This document shows, in pieces, positions 9,033 to 17,033 of a stretch of 64,000 nucleotides of DNA. The position numbers and the translations under genes were made by a program. The notes beneath the pieces are model-generated. The model saw only the letters and a list, made by a program, of their open reading frames with translations. It had not been told where the DNA came from and searched no databases. Position 1 is the first letter of the stretch, and every line of letters starts with the position of its first letter. This stretch comes from Oceanospirillum sp048268485 (GTDB lineage: Bacteria > Pseudomonadota > Gammaproteobacteria > Pseudomonadales > Halomonadaceae), in assembly GCA_048268485.1 (NCBI GenBank), contig JBLWVL010000011.1, positions 1 to 64,000 of the forward strand. The letters are read 5' to 3'.

Positions 9033-9057
9033 AAAAGGGCCCGAGGGGCCCTTTTTT
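9033..9057 (+). terminator. Terminator after fabF
   Basis: A near-perfect hairpin, AAAAGGGCCC, loop GAG, GGGCCC, then a six-T run. pabC starts 32 bases later, so its expression needs read-through or a weak promoter in that gap. Confidence 0.9.
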
Positions 9058-9088
9058 ATCTCTTGTTTTTGCTGTTAGGCGTCTTGTT

Positions 9089-9958
9089 ATGAGATTTCAG
9101 GCTCTGATTAACGGTTCTCCTCAGTACTCATTACCGATTGCAGACCGAGGTTTGGCATATGGGGATGGTGTTTTTGAAACCTTCAGAGTGATTGATGGCG
9201 AGGCATTGCTTTTTAACCGCCACTGGACGCGGTTGAATGAATCTCTGAAGCGCCTGAATATTCCTCTTCCACTGTCTGAAGCCGAGCTAAAAAAAGGCTT
9301 CAGAACTGTTATTGCAGAAAGGATGGGGGTTGCTAAATTAATTGTCACTCGTGGCTGTGGTGGCCGTGGTTATCAGATACCGGATAAAACTGATAGCCAG
9401 TGGGTGCTTCAAGGTTTTCCATTACCTGAAGTTCAGCCTGATCATTATCTCAAAGGCGTGTCGGTCCGCAGCTGCCAAACCAGGTTATCGGAACAGCCTT
9501 TGCTCGCGGGGATGAAGCATCTGAATCGCCTAGAGCAGGTAATGGCTCGCAGCGAATGGCAGGATGAATATTTTGATGGTTTGATGTTCAGCTGCAGTGG
9601 TGTTTTGATCGAGGCGACCATGGCAAACCTCTTTGTTATCCGGGGGAGTGAGCTTTTAACTCCAAGGCTTGATCGCTGTGGTGTTCGGGGCGTGATGCGT
9701 GATGCTGTTTTAAGTGCCGGCGATACTGGTCTGCCCGGAATTACAGTGTGTAACGAGTCTAAGCTTGATACTGATGCTCTGTTGGGTTCCGATGCGATTT
9801 TTATCTGTAATAGTGTCAGAGGCATTATTCCAGTCGCTTCATGGTATGGCTCAGATGATGTCCTGATTCGTAAGTGGGACTCTTCCGGTCACCCTGTTGT
9901 CTCAGCATTAATGAAGCTTTTTCATCAAAAGCTGGCCTTACCGTATGCCGGTCAATAA
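9089..9958 (+). CDS. pabC: Aminodeoxychorismate lyase
   Basis: PLP enzyme of fold type IV that splits 4-amino-4-deoxychorismate into p-aminobenzoate and pyruvate for folate synthesis. 289 aa. The N-terminal DRGLAYGDGVFETFRV is the PabC/branched-chain transaminase signature, the PLP lysine is in GMKHLNRLEQV, and SCSGVLIEATMANLFV binds the cofactor phosphate. Position between fabF and mltG is conserved from E. coli to Pseudomonas. Confidence 0.93.
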   Translation: MRFQALINGSPQYSLPIADRGLAYGDGVFETFRVIDGEALLFNRHWTRLNESLKRLNIPLPLSEAELKKGFRTVIAERMGVAKLIVTRGCGGRGYQIPDKTDSQWVLQGFPLPEVQPDHYLKGVSVRSCQTRLSEQPLLAGMKHLNRLEQVMARSEWQDEYFDGLMFSCSGVLIEATMANLFVIRGSELLTPRLDRCGVRGVMRDAVLSAGDTGLPGITVCNESKLDTDALLGSDAIFICNSVRGIIPVASWYGSDDVLIRKWDSSGHPVVSALMKLFHQKLALPYAGQ

Positions 9959-10031
9959 TTGAGTTATCGATTAGCTGAATCATTTTATGTTTAGCCGGAG
10001 CTGCTCCGGAGCGTTGTGTTAAGGAAAAACT

Positions 10032-11087
10032 ATGGCTTTTTTAAATCGCCGGATTCTTGGGGCTGTTTTTGCGGTAGCTGTTATTGGTGTCGTTGGCTTT
10101 GTGATGTATTGGCAGCAACTGCTGGAACGTCCGTTACCGATTAAAGAGTCTTTAGTTTATGAAGTGAAGCCGGGCCTGGGTGCGAATCAGGTGATGGCGC
10201 AGTTGCAGGCAAAAGAGGTTCTTTCCGAAGTCTGGCCGTTGAAAGTTTGGTTGAAGCTGAATCCTGAGAAAGGTCTGCTGAAGGCGGGCGAGTATAACAT
10301 TCCGGCCGGCCTGAACTCTTATGAGCTGATTGCTCTGTTGGCCTCAGGAAAAACGGTACAGTATCAGGTGACACTGCCGGAAGGTCTTAATTTTGCTGAA
10401 GCACTGCAGCTCCTACAACAGCAGGCAAAGCTAACAGTAAAAACCACCGACCTGACTATTCCGGAGATTATGCAAAAGGTCTCAGGAAAACCACTTGAAG
10501 AGATCGAACACCATGAAGGGCGTTTTTTTCCGGATACTTACCAGTACCATAAAGGCGTTACAGACCTTCAGATTCTGAAGCGGGCTTACGGTAAAATGAA
10601 GCGGGTACTGGAGGAAGAGTGGCAGAAGGCAGATAAGACCAACTTGCCCTATAAAAATGCCTACGAAGCCCTGATTATGGCATCCATTGTTGAGAAAGAG
10701 ACAGGGGTGCCGGATGAGCGCTCGCGAATTGCTGGGGTTTTTGTTCAGCGTCTGGAAAAACGGATGCGCTTACAGACGGATCCTACGGTGATCTATGGTT
10801 TGGGCGACCGTTATCAGGGCAATATTACCCGAAGTCACCTGAAAGAAAAAACAGCTTATAATACCTACAGAATCAATGGGTTACCGCCGACACCTATCGC
10901 CCTTCCCGGGCGTGACGCGATTCATGCAGCCCTGAATCCCCTGAAAGAGGGAGATCTGTACTTTGTTGCTCGTGGCGATGGCAGTCACAAATTCAGCAAG
11001 AGTCTGGAAGAACACAACCGGGCGGTTCGGCACTATCAGATCTATAAGCGCAAACAGGATTATCAATCTGCACCCACGGCTCAGTGA
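10032..11087 (+). CDS. mltG: Endolytic murein transglycosylase MltG
   Basis: Inner-membrane lytic transglycosylase (YceG family) that cuts nascent glycan strands and limits their length. 351 aa: one N-terminal membrane anchor at about residues 7-27, a LysM-like region, then the YceG catalytic domain with the catalytic Glu in ASIVEKETGV and the conserved RLQTDPTVIYG and NTYRINGLPPTPI segments. AAGGAA lies just before the ATG. Forms a run with pabC, tmk and holB. Confidence 0.95.
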   Translation: MAFLNRRILGAVFAVAVIGVVGFVMYWQQLLERPLPIKESLVYEVKPGLGANQVMAQLQAKEVLSEVWPLKVWLKLNPEKGLLKAGEYNIPAGLNSYELIALLASGKTVQYQVTLPEGLNFAEALQLLQQQAKLTVKTTDLTIPEIMQKVSGKPLEEIEHHEGRFFPDTYQYHKGVTDLQILKRAYGKMKRVLEEEWQKADKTNLPYKNAYEALIMASIVEKETGVPDERSRIAGVFVQRLEKRMRLQTDPTVIYGLGDRYQGNITRSHLKEKTAYNTYRINGLPPTPIALPGRDAIHAALNPLKEGDLYFVARGDGSHKFSKSLEEHNRAVRHYQIYKRKQDYQSAPTAQ

Positions 11088-11130
11088 GAGTTGAGTGGAG
11101 TTATCATCAGGCGCTTTGAGCGAATAAGAT

Positions 11131-11796
11131 ATGAGTTTGAGAACAGATAATACAGCTTCTGGCTGCTTCATCACTCTGGAAGGTTCAGAAGGTGTTGGTA
11201 AAAGCACTAACTTAGCTTTTATCCGGCAATGGCTGGAAGAGCAGGGGCGTGATCCGGTAATAACCCGTGAGCCGGGTGGTACGCCTATGGCGGAAGAGAT
11301 ACGTGAGCTTTTACTCAGTCAGCGGGATGAAAAGGTCAGTGAGAAAGCTGAGCTTCTATTGATGTTTGCTGCCAGGGCTCAGCATTTGGATGAAAAGATC
11401 CTACCGGAGTTAGCCCGGGGTGGTTGTGTGGTATCGGATCGTTTTACCGATGCAACCTATGCCTACCAGGGGTATGCGCGAGGCCTTAATCTTGACTGGA
11501 TTATGCAACTGGAGCAGCTGGTGCAGGAAAAAGTTCGCCCTGATCTGACTATTTTACTGGACCTTCCAACAGAAATTGCCCGCCAACGAATGAATAAGCG
11601 CGGCACGACTGACCGGTTTGAGCAGGAGCAGACTCAGTTTTTTGATCGGGTGCGGCAGGGTTATCTGACTCGGGCTAAGGCTGAACCGGAACGTTTTGCT
11701 GTGATTGACGCCGGCCAGTCGCTGGATAAAGTACAGCAGGATATTACTGAGGTGCTGCTGCGTTTTTTCAGCAATACGGCTGAGCACCAGATTTAA
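11131..11796 (+). CDS. tmk: Thymidylate kinase
   Basis: Phosphorylates dTMP to dTDP. 221 aa with P-loop GSEGVGKST (residues 18-26), the DR-box TREPGGTPMAEEIR, and the lid segment with VSDRFTDATYAYQG, all diagnostic. The N-terminus has about ten residues before the first strand. Sits 43 bases after mltG and upstream of holB, as in E. coli. Confidence 0.97.
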   Translation: MSLRTDNTASGCFITLEGSEGVGKSTNLAFIRQWLEEQGRDPVITREPGGTPMAEEIRELLLSQRDEKVSEKAELLLMFAARAQHLDEKILPELARGGCVVSDRFTDATYAYQGYARGLNLDWIMQLEQLVQEKVRPDLTILLDLPTEIARQRMNKRGTTDRFEQEQTQFFDRVRQGYLTRAKAEPERFAVIDAGQSLDKVQQDITEVLLRFFSNTAEHQI

Positions 11797-11877
11797 CCCT
11801 ATTGGTAAGCGCAGCACTTAATAACCCCGTAACCCCGATAACTGCGACACGTGATAATAGTAAATTAGGGATACCCA

Positions 11878-12888
11878 ATGACAGAGCTTGTTAAAGACTC
11901 ACCTCTCATCCCTTTTGTCTGGCAGCAGGATTACTGGAATCAGCTTATTGGGCAGCACCGTTCCGGACGCCTGCCTCATGCGATCTTATTTGCTGGTGAG
12001 CAGGGGATTGGTAAGTATCACCTGGCCCGAGCAATGGCGGCTTATCTGCTATGCCGTCAGCCAGGAGAGATAGCTTGCGGTGAGTGCACTTCCTGTTCTC
12101 TTTTTTATGCCGGTACCCACCCTGATTTGATTGACGTAATGCCTGAGAGCGAGGGCAAACAGATCAAGGTCGAGCAGATTCGTAAGTTGCAGACTTTTGC
12201 CAGTAAAACAGCTCAGCAGGGCGGTTTTCGGGTGGTTATTCTGCAGCCAGCGGATGCGATGAATATCAATGCCGCTAATGCGTTACTGAAAAACCTGGAA
12301 GAACCGGGCGAAAACGTTCTTTTTATATTGATTACCGACCGTATAAGCGCGGTCATGCCTACGATTAAAAGCCGTTGTCAGCAGTTTTCTTTACCGATCC
12401 CGAATCGGGAACAGGCACTTCACTGGCTGAGTGATCATCTTTCCAGTCATGCTGCTTTGCATGCAGAAAAATTACTGAGAATGGCTCAGGGGAACCCTCT
12501 GCTTGCTCAGGAATTGGCGGATGAAGCATTGCACAAACAGCGGGATAAGCTTTTCTTCGCCATGGAAAATCTGACTCGCGGCGGTGACCCTGTAGAGTTG
12601 GCGCCAAGCTTTATCGAAGGCGACCTGCAGTGGACGTTGCGATGGATGCAACAGTGGTTGAATGACTGGTGCCGATGGGTGGTGACTCAGAATGACTCTG
12701 ATCTGACCTTTCCGGATATGCTGCCTCTCTATCGTCAGTGGCAGCATTCATCTGATCTGGAAAAGGCCCGCTTGTTATTTCAGGAGGTCGGGCATTTACG
12801 TACACAGTTATTGTCTGGGGCAAACCCTAATATCCAGTTGGCGATGGAAGCACTACTTATTCGGTGGGTCGACAAAATGCTATTATAA
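11878..12888 (+). CDS. holB: DNA polymerase III subunit delta prime
   Basis: Clamp-loader subunit that helps open the beta clamp. 336 aa. AAA+ fold with GEQGIGKYHLA in place of a full Walker A, cysteines CGECTSC that form the zinc module, and NALLKNLEEPGENVLF with the SRC motif (TIKSRCQQF). The C-terminal collar domain is less conserved. It is followed by pilZ, an order shared with Pseudomonas. Confidence 0.93.
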   Translation: MTELVKDSPLIPFVWQQDYWNQLIGQHRSGRLPHAILFAGEQGIGKYHLARAMAAYLLCRQPGEIACGECTSCSLFYAGTHPDLIDVMPESEGKQIKVEQIRKLQTFASKTAQQGGFRVVILQPADAMNINAANALLKNLEEPGENVLFILITDRISAVMPTIKSRCQQFSLPIPNREQALHWLSDHLSSHAALHAEKLLRMAQGNPLLAQELADEALHKQRDKLFFAMENLTRGGDPVELAPSFIEGDLQWTLRWMQQWLNDWCRWVVTQNDSDLTFPDMLPLYRQWQHSSDLEKARLLFQEVGHLRTQLLSGANPNIQLAMEALLIRWVDKMLL

Positions 12889-12978
12889 GGTTGGATAAAG
12901 TTAACAGATGAAGAACCAATAAGTGTTGATGCTGGATATCTGTGACGTTAATGGCGTGTGATAAAGGAGTATCAGACG

Positions 12979-13338
12979 ATGGAGCAAACAGCAGAAAATA
13001 ATAAAGCACAGACTAAAGTGGTTGTGGTCAACCTTGATAATAAAGAGGAGCTGTATAAAGCATATATGCCGTTCCTGAAAAATGGTGGTCTATTTTTGCC
13101 GGCACGAGGTAGTTTTCGTCTTGGGCAGGCAGTATCACTAGTGCTTAATCTGATGGCGGAGCCTAATAAAATCTCAGTTCAGGCTCATGTGGTTTGGATT
13201 ACTCCTGAGGAGGCTCATGGTCAGCGTATTGCAGGTATTGGTGTTCAGTTCACAGAGGCGAACACCTCTTTGAGAGATAAGATTGAACGCTATTTATCAG
13301 GCTGGCTGGAGTCTGAACGTCCGACCTATACGTTCTGA
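12979..13338 (+). CDS. pilZ: PilZ domain protein
   Basis: Type IV pilus-associated PilZ protein, 119 aa from this ATG. The start was chosen because AAAGGAG (12963-12969) sits nine bases upstream and the length matches Pseudomonas PilZ (118 aa); an in-frame GTG at 12958 precedes that ribosome site. AYMPFLKNGGLFLPARG, LNLMAEPNKISVQAHVVWITP and GIGVQF match that protein closely. Like Pseudomonas PilZ, it lacks the RxxxR c-di-GMP-binding motif, so it probably acts through protein contacts (FimX, PilB). The holB-pilZ-tatD context is conserved. Confidence 0.93.
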   Translation: MEQTAENNKAQTKVVVVNLDNKEELYKAYMPFLKNGGLFLPARGSFRLGQAVSLVLNLMAEPNKISVQAHVVWITPEEAHGQRIAGIGVQFTEANTSLRDKIERYLSGWLESERPTYTF

Positions 13339-13420
13339 GGATTTTCCGTCTTAGGGACTATATTCTGCATCAACGTGTTATTTTATTTGTACCCATAGAA
13401 TTTAGCTGTTTAGGATATTT

Positions 13421-14218
13421 ATGTACCTGATCGACTCACATTGTCATCTTGACCGCCTTGATCTGACCCCCTACGAAGGAGATCTTAATCAGGCTCTTAA
13501 CGCTGCTCATGACCGGGGTGTTAGTCACTTTTTGGCGGTTAGTGTGGCCCTGGATGATGTGGCTGGCCTCAAAGACCTGGCTCGCCAATATCCTTCTGTC
13601 TTTGCATCAGCAGGTGTTCATCCATTACAGGAGCTACCTCATGAGCCGACGGTTGAGGAGCTGGTGAAAGAAGCAGAAGATGAGTTGATCGTAGCCGTTG
13701 GTGAAACCGGTTTGGATTATCATTACGCTCCAGATACTAAAGAACTGCAGAAAGAACGTTTTAAACGTCACCTTCTTGCTGCTCAAAAGGTGAATAAGCC
13801 CGTAATTATTCATACTAGGGATGCGAAAGAAGACACTCTGGATATGTTAGAGGAGTATGGGCCGGATGCCGGTGGCGTGCTGCACTGCTTTACCGAGGAC
13901 TTGGATATGGCGCGCCGGGGGATTGCCCTGGGGTACTATGTTTCAATTTCGGGTATCGTGACCTTTCGCAATGCAGATCAGGTCCGGGAGGTGGCTGAAA
14001 AGATTCCTTTGGACGCTCTGCTGGTGGAAACCGATTCACCTTATCTGGCACCGGTGCCGCATCGAGGAAAAAAATGTGAGCCACAATATGTTCGCGATGT
14101 AGCGGAGTTTATTGCGGAGCAGCGAGGTATCTCTTATGACGAGCTGGCAATGCAGACGACTGCTAATTTCTTCCGCTTGTTTAAGGCGGCTGCACCTAAA
14201 GCTGCAACGGGGCAGTAA
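13421..14218 (+). CDS. TatD-family metal-dependent DNase (YcfH-like)
   Basis: Metal-dependent hydrolase of the TatD family, 265 aa, with 3'-5' exonuclease or D-aminoacyl-tRNA-type activities reported in the family. Metal-ligand motifs seen: DSHCHLD at the N-terminus, GETGLDYHY, HTRDA, LHCFTED and ETDSPYLAP. Downstream of holB-pilZ, which identifies it as the YcfH ortholog. No membrane segment. Terminator at 14270 follows. Confidence 0.92.
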   Translation: MYLIDSHCHLDRLDLTPYEGDLNQALNAAHDRGVSHFLAVSVALDDVAGLKDLARQYPSVFASAGVHPLQELPHEPTVEELVKEAEDELIVAVGETGLDYHYAPDTKELQKERFKRHLLAAQKVNKPVIIHTRDAKEDTLDMLEEYGPDAGGVLHCFTEDLDMARRGIALGYYVSISGIVTFRNADQVREVAEKIPLDALLVETDSPYLAPVPHRGKKCEPQYVRDVAEFIAEQRGISYDELAMQTTANFFRLFKAAAPKAATGQ

Positions 14219-14269
14219 GATAAATATTTTAGCGATGATCGCTATTGCTAGAGCACTTTACTGATAGCT

Positions 14270-14301
14270 AAATGGCCAGATTATAGTCTGGCCATTTTTT
14301 T
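14270..14301. terminator. Bidirectional terminator between tatD and the NlpC/P60-like gene
   Basis: An 11-bp perfect stem (AAATGGCCAGA, loop TTATAG, TCTGGCCATTT) followed by T residues on the plus strand, with flanking A/T sequence for the convergent gene. Confidence 0.85.
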
Positions 14302-15280
14302 ATTGATCATGTATCGAGTCTGATACGGAGGGGCTACCGCGGGTGCCCTCATAGAAGTCAGTATCACTCTGAGGTGATGTAAAGGGCGCAAAAGGTGCTT
14401 TTTTTGTTTTTGGTTTCTTCTTTATCTCTATTGAGTGGAGTGAAGGCTCGTCACTGGTCTGGCCTTCCGGGTAGACATACATGGATTGCTCCTGACTATC
14501 CAGTACACCTTTACCGTGCCAGGGTAATAATCTGTAATCTGCATGTTCTGAAAAATCCATAAAAGGGTATTTGATGATCTCGAAGTAAGGAGAGTAATCA
14601 AAATCTCTTGGGGTACATAGTTTGGGGTTGCGCCGGAATAGCTGGAATCCCTGGTCGCCACTTTTTTTGACCAGCGGCAGAATCGGAAACTGGATAAAGC
14701 CAAACGCTTCAGCAATCATGGTTGAGCAAACTGTTTTCGTAGCCTTCCCTGCATTGTGCTGGAAGAGCGATGAGCGCCAGCGCCTCGGCATAATCCACCA
14801 GGGAAACAAAAAACGTGCTAAATCGAGAATTTGGCGAACGTCATACTCTTTACCCAGCTGGCTAATGGCGTAATGAATCATCTGTTGGCTGTCTTTGTGG
14901 CTTAGCCCTCTGGGGCGGCAGATACGGATATGGTCTTCTTTGTAACATGCCAGATCACGAACGACCGTGCCCATACCCAGCTCAGACTCAACAATCAGTT
15001 GAGTATCCGGTGAAAAAGGAAAGAGTTCGCTCAACGTATTTCTGAGTTCAGGGTCTTCAATATCGTGCAAGCGTCCAAGATACAGTGCAGCATGAGACCA
15101 AGGGCTTTGAGTGATCATCTTAATCACATCGCTAACCCTGGAGCGTCCTTCTATTAACAGTACGTCACAAGAGCGAACTTCATATCGGATACGCTCAAAG
15201 TCTGACATCGGAAATTCAGGAACTGGCCTGTGTCGTGTGAGCCAGTCAACAATTGGTCGTGTTATTTTCGTGACTTTCAC
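14300..15280 (-). CDS. Permuted NlpC/P60-type (YiiX/YebB-like) cysteine hydrolase
   Basis: 326-aa protein resembling the circularly permuted papain-fold NlpC/P60 group. The candidate His is in QSPWSHAALYLG and the candidate Cys in KTVCSTMIAEAF, the reversed His-before-Cys order expected for the permuted fold, with an ELGMGTVVRDL strand between them. Members act on peptidoglycan amide bonds or lipids; the substrate here is unknown. There is no signal peptide. The C-terminal 60 residues are polar and lysine-rich and probably unstructured. GTG start. Single gene, convergent with tatD. Confidence 0.7.
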   Translation of the reverse strand: MKVTKITRPIVDWLTRHRPVPEFPMSDFERIRYEVRSCDVLLIEGRSRVSDVIKMITQSPWSHAALYLGRLHDIEDPELRNTLSELFPFSPDTQLIVESELGMGTVVRDLACYKEDHIRICRPRGLSHKDSQQMIHYAISQLGKEYDVRQILDLARFLFPWWIMPRRWRSSLFQHNAGKATKTVCSTMIAEAFGFIQFPILPLVKKSGDQGFQLFRRNPKLCTPRDFDYSPYFEIIKYPFMDFSEHADYRLLPWHGKGVLDSQEQSMYVYPEGQTSDEPSLHSIEIKKKPKTKKAPFAPFTSPQSDTDFYEGTRGSPSVSDSIHDQ

Positions 15281-15570
15281 CGTAGTACCCTCCGTGATTA
15301 CTGTCTGCTATCTCACGTTTTTAACATCCGGAGATACTTCTCTGTCATTAAGAATAGGCTATTTACGAGTCTCTGTCAGAGCAGGTCGGTTGCTGAGTGA
15401 AGAAATTGAAGGGTAAATACAAGATACCCATAGGCCTGAAGGGTGACCAGAGTCAAATGCTGTTTCAGATGAGGGGAAAATTCATTAAAGCGTCACATTG
15501 GCTGAACCGAATGAGCATATACTGAATTTATGACGTGAAAATGACTATAAAAAAACACGGAGAAATCGAC

Positions 15571-15855
15571 ATGAAAACATACCAGGTCGAACAGTTTGAG
15601 CTTATTACCCGCCGCGCGTTCAATCGTGTCTTGTTACCTAAAATCAGTCCGGAACTTAATGTTACGGATGCACGGGTTTTTTTTAATAATTGTGGTCAGC
15701 TTATGATTCGGGATCGTCAGAGTGAACTTGTGTTCTCTGATATCAGCATGGATAGTCTACGCTGTGTTAAGGAGGCTGGAGGTGTTCATGTGATGAATCC
15801 CGCAGTAGACATTCATCCTAAACTGATTCATATCCCGCTGGGAGAGAAATTCTGA
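15571..15855 (+). CDS. Small protein of unknown function
   Basis: 94 aa from the ATG at 15571, chosen because CGGAGA lies eight bases upstream; the frame is open 12 codons further. The product is a single mixed alpha/beta domain with one Cys in VFFNNCGQLMIRD and one in SLRCVKEAG, no signal peptide and no membrane segment. I do not recognise a family. It stands alone between a divergent hydrolase gene and a good terminator, so it is expressed from its own promoter, with a possible TATACT -10 at 15518. Confidence 0.65.
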   Translation: MKTYQVEQFELITRRAFNRVLLPKISPELNVTDARVFFNNCGQLMIRDRQSELVFSDISMDSLRCVKEAGGVHVMNPAVDIHPKLIHIPLGEKF

Positions 15856-15927
15856 TTAGTGCCTAATAAATAACATCCAGCTTTTTCCGGTATGAGACAA
15901 ACTTTTAATACCCTTTTGTTAATGATT

Positions 15928-15967
15928 AACCCTGTGACCTGATGTAAGGCACAGGGTTTTTATTTTT
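15928..15967 (+). terminator. Terminator after the 94-aa protein gene
   Basis: Nine-bp stem AACCCTGTG (15928-15936) with CACAGGGTT (15950-15958) and a T-rich tail. Confidence 0.85.
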
Positions 15968-16139
15968 TATCCGCTAATACAAAACTGTGACTGAAAAAAA
16001 GAATCTGGTCAAATTAGGTGGAGAATGGTATTGTGTGCAGCGCAACATAGGGGGTTGCGCCAGCAGGTATCAGTATCTTCACTAAGCTCTCGGTACTGAT
16101 AATTCAACAGGTTCATATTTTTGTTAGGCAGTAAATGTT

Positions 16140-16793
16140 ATGACCTTATCCGCAGTGGAAAAACAAGCCCGTAAAGTTCAGGAATTTCGCCAGCGCGAAG
16201 CCAATATTCTCGATGCCGCCCTCGAGTTATTTATGGAGCATGGAGAAGATCGCGTTACCGTCGAAATGATTGCTGATCATGTTGGTATTGGCAAAGGTAC
16301 GATCTACAAGCATTTCCGCAGCAAATCTGAGATTTATCTACGTTTGATGCTGAATTATGAGAAAGATCTGGCTGACCTGTTTCAGTCCCCTAAAATATCT
16401 GAAGACAAAGAAGCTTTGTCACGTGCTTATTTTGAATTCCGTATGCAGGATCCCGGTAAGTATCTGTTGTTCTCCAGGCTGGAAGAGAAGCTGACTAAAT
16501 CATCGGGTGACACAGATATGCTGGATGAACTACACAGCTTCCGTGCCCGCAACCTTGAAAGCCTGACAGACCTGATTACAGCCCGTATTGATGAGAATAA
16601 GCTGGAGGATGTACCTTCATATTTTCACTACTGTGCTCATTGGGCTCTGGTGCATGGTGCAGCGGCTTTGTATCAGTCCCGTTTCTTCCAGGAAGTGATC
16701 CAGGATAAAGATGAATTCTTCACCTTCCTGATGGAGATTGGTGTGCGTATGGGTAACCGCGGCCAGCGAGGTCGTAATCGGGAGGAATCCTGA
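16140..16793 (+). CDS. TetR-family transcriptional regulator
   Basis: 217-aa regulator. The N-terminal TetR helix-turn-helix is clear (EANILDAALELFMEHG, then VTVEMIADHVGIGKGTIYKHF, about residues 20-65); the C-terminal ligand domain is divergent. Its TGA overlaps the ATG of the radical SAM gene (TGATG at 16791-16795), so the two were one transcription unit before the island split the second gene. The ligand is unknown. It may control its own operon and, after insertion, only the remnant. Confidence 0.88.
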   Translation: MTLSAVEKQARKVQEFRQREANILDAALELFMEHGEDRVTVEMIADHVGIGKGTIYKHFRSKSEIYLRLMLNYEKDLADLFQSPKISEDKEALSRAYFEFRMQDPGKYLLFSRLEEKLTKSSGDTDMLDELHSFRARNLESLTDLITARIDENKLEDVPSYFHYCAHWALVHGAAALYQSRFFQEVIQDKDEFFTFLMEIGVRMGNRGQRGRNREES

Positions 16794-16915
16794 TGTTTAG
16801 CAACTTTCCTGTCCAGTATATTGAACCTGTGTATCGGCCTCCCAGTGAGGCCAGGTCTTTTATTTTGCCCGTAACCAATGGTTGCAGTTGGAATCAATGC
16901 AGCTTTTGCGATTAG
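16793..16915 (+). pseudogene. N-terminal fragment of a radical SAM protein, split by the island
   Basis: An ATG with GGAGGA (16781-16786) opens a 40-codon frame that ends in NGCSWNQCSFCD, containing the CxxxxCxxC motif that binds the radical SAM [4Fe-4S] cluster. An in-frame TAG follows at 16913-16915. The rest of the same protein begins at 37249 with MYTDRQKKF. Joined, the segments read CSFCDMYTDRQKK, a standard sequence in this radical SAM family, and give a 297-aa protein. The break is exactly codon-phased. The fragment alone cannot be active. Confidence 0.9.
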
Positions 16916-16945
16916 TAGCATAAAAAAAACATACTGAAATAAGTC

Positions 16946-16981
16946 AAAAAAGGGCGGAAATATGCATTACCGCCCTTTTTT
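16946..16981. terminator. Bidirectional terminator at the island's left end
   Basis: A run of six A residues, GGGCGG (16952-16957), a 12-base loop, CCGCCC (16970-16975) and a T run form a terminator that works in both directions. It stops host operon transcription 30 bases inside the island. Confidence 0.85.
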
Positions 16982-17005
16982 ATTCTGGATTTATTGATAT
17001 AGTTC

Positions 17006-17011
17006 TATAAT
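17006..17011 (+). promoter_or_regulatory. Possible -10 element for gmtY
   Basis: A perfect TATAAT 22 bases before the gmtY ATG; the only correctly spaced -35 is poor (TTCTGG, 16983-16988, 17-base spacer). If used, the leader is about 15 bases long with no clear Shine-Dalgarno sequence, suggesting low translation of the recombinase. Confidence 0.4.
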
Positions 17012-17033
17012 TAAAATACTAAAAGTACGAAAA

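Noticed and set aside
16994..17011. TTGATA and TATAAT as a promoter pair for gmtY
   Set aside because: Only six bases separate them; only the -10 was kept, at low confidence.
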